A stretch of 14,647 nt of DNA from RGIG1995 sp045645205 (lineage in GTDB: Bacteria; Bacillota; Clostridia; Oscillospirales; CAG-272), in assembly GCA_045645205.1 (NCBI GenBank), contig JAZRIJ010000012.1:1-14647 (forward strand), in the 5' to 3' direction. Both the position numbers and the translations under genes were made by a program. How positions within the stretch are numbered: the first letter of the stretch is position 1; the number at the start of each line of letters is the position of its first letter. Shown piece after piece: positions 13,928 through 14,647 of this stretch. Below the pieces are notes generated by a model, which had not been told where the DNA came from, searched no databases, and saw nothing but the letters and a program-made list of their open reading frames with translations.

Positions 13928-14647
13928 TTATTTTTTATTTTCATTTCGTTTTGCTTTTATAATATCGGCAATACTGGCTGTAGATTTTGATTTCTCGGAT
14001 TTAAGCACATTTATGCAGTCCTCAAGCTCATTTTCACCGTTTTTTGATATTTTATTTCTTTTAATAACTATAGAAGTTATCCTGCCCATTTCATCGGGTG
14101 TAAATTCACATCCGAGAAGTCCGTAGTCAAAGCTTGTTTCACCGGTATACAGTTCAAGGCTTTTTTCAAACACCTTTTTTCCAAATGCGGTAAAAAAGTC
14201 ATCGGAGGTCAGCTCGTATACACCGTCTTTAACCTTTTTCAAAAGTTCAGGGTAAGTCAGAATTATGCTGATAATAGACTCTTCAGCCGAAGCCGCCCTG
14301 ACATTTTTTGCGTAATCGGGATTAATCCTGTCGCCAAAACCCGCGGTTTCAAGCATAACTTTTTTGCTCTCGTCTTTTTTTAGTTCTCTTGTTTGTTTTT
14401 TTATTTTTTTTGTAATATCAAACTTAAGACTGTCCTTTGTAACATCAAGCTTGTCTGCAACCTTGGATATATATACTTCTCTTTCGACAGCCGAGCTGAA
14501 TTTTGAAATTATATCAGTCAACTCATTTATCGCTTTAAGCTTTTCTGTTGTCTGTGTTATATTGTATTTTTCAAGAACAGACTCGAACTTAAAGTCAAAA
14601 TGCGTCTTGCTTTCATCAAGCAGTCTTTTAAACCTTTCGGGGCCGTA
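13928..14647 (-). CDS. dnaG: DNA primase DnaG, C-terminal part (5' end beyond the window)
   Basis: Primase makes RNA primers for replication and binds the replicative helicase through its C-terminus. Only 239 C-terminal residues are here. The reading frame stays open to the window edge at 14647, reading YGPERFKRLLDES at the start. An in-frame TTG at 14519-14521 is an internal Leu codon, not a start. The first part, to about residue 85, is the tail of the polymerase core (KLKAINELTDII, then VEREVYISKVADKL). The rest, from about 120 (EESIISIILTYPELLKKV), has the pattern of the DnaB-helicase-binding domain. The zinc finger and TOPRIM domains lie outside the window. It is followed after 24 bp by rpoD, which supports the call. 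Confidence 0.92.
   Translation of the reverse strand, partial: YGPERFKRLLDESKTHFDFKFESVLEKYNITQTTEKLKAINELTDIISKFSSAVEREVYISKVADKLDVTKDSLKFDITKKIKKQTRELKKDESKKVMLETAGFGDRINPDYAKNVRAASAEESIISIILTYPELLKKVKDGVYELTSDDFFTAFGKKVFEKSLELYTGETSFDYGLLGCEFTPDEMGRITSIVIKRNKISKNGENELEDCINVLKSEKSKSTASIADIIKAKRNENKK

Noticed and set aside
14519..14521. TTG as a start for a short 197-residue gene next to rpoD
   Set aside because: The same frame continues upstream to the window edge with typical DnaG sequence, so the TTG is an internal leucine codon.

Overview
The window looks like chromosomal housekeeping DNA from a low-to-moderate GC Gram-positive bacterium of the Clostridia. An uncultured Oscillospiraceae/Ruminococcaceae-type gut organism is my best guess. 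The grounds are AT-rich intergenic DNA with strong AGGAGG ribosome sites and near-consensus sigma-A promoters, the tig-clpP-clpX order, an rplS/lepB/rbgA/rnhB/yraN cluster, a dnaG-rpoD pair, and a lysine/threonine tail on trigger factor. The taxon is inferred from protein style and gene order, not from a database search.

Layout from left to right. (1) 21-3441, minus strand: tig-clpP-clpX, a protein folding and degradation operon with its own promoter at about 3481-3509. (2) 3564-9770, minus strand: a seven-gene unit transcribed as lepB, rbgA (ylqF), rnhB, yraN, an M19 dipeptidase, thrC and a metallophosphoesterase. Gaps are short or genes overlap, and one clear promoter lies in front of lepB. 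(3) 10061-10405, plus strand: rplS, alone and divergent from lepB, with its own extended -10 promoter, a structured leader and a terminator. (4) 10558-12390, minus strand: a 610-residue lipoprotein of the extracellular solute-binding type, convergent with rplS, driven by a perfect consensus promoter and ended by a 22-bp perfect hairpin. (5) 12608-14647, minus strand: rpoD and the 3' part of dnaG, the core of the macromolecular-synthesis operon.

The genes cover export (signal peptidase), ribosome biogenesis (RbgA, L19), replication and transcription (DnaG, RNase HII, sigma-A), protein quality control (trigger factor, ClpXP), and some metabolism (threonine synthase, dipeptidase). No long stretch lacks a gene. 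The gaps above 100 bp (3442-3563, 9771-10060, 10406-10557, 12391-12607) hold promoters, a leader and terminators. I see no tRNA, rRNA, CRISPR array, insertion sequence, prophage or defence island.

I do not see a previously undescribed multigene system. The points worth a second look are local: a degenerate G4 motif in RbgA, a 200-residue acidic extension plus a C8 tract in signal peptidase I, a probable L19 autoregulatory leader whose CU-rich loop can pair with the Shine-Dalgarno, an orphan solute-binding lipoprotein with a 14-bp palindrome in its 5' UTR, and low-complexity lysine-rich extensions on trigger factor and sigma-A.
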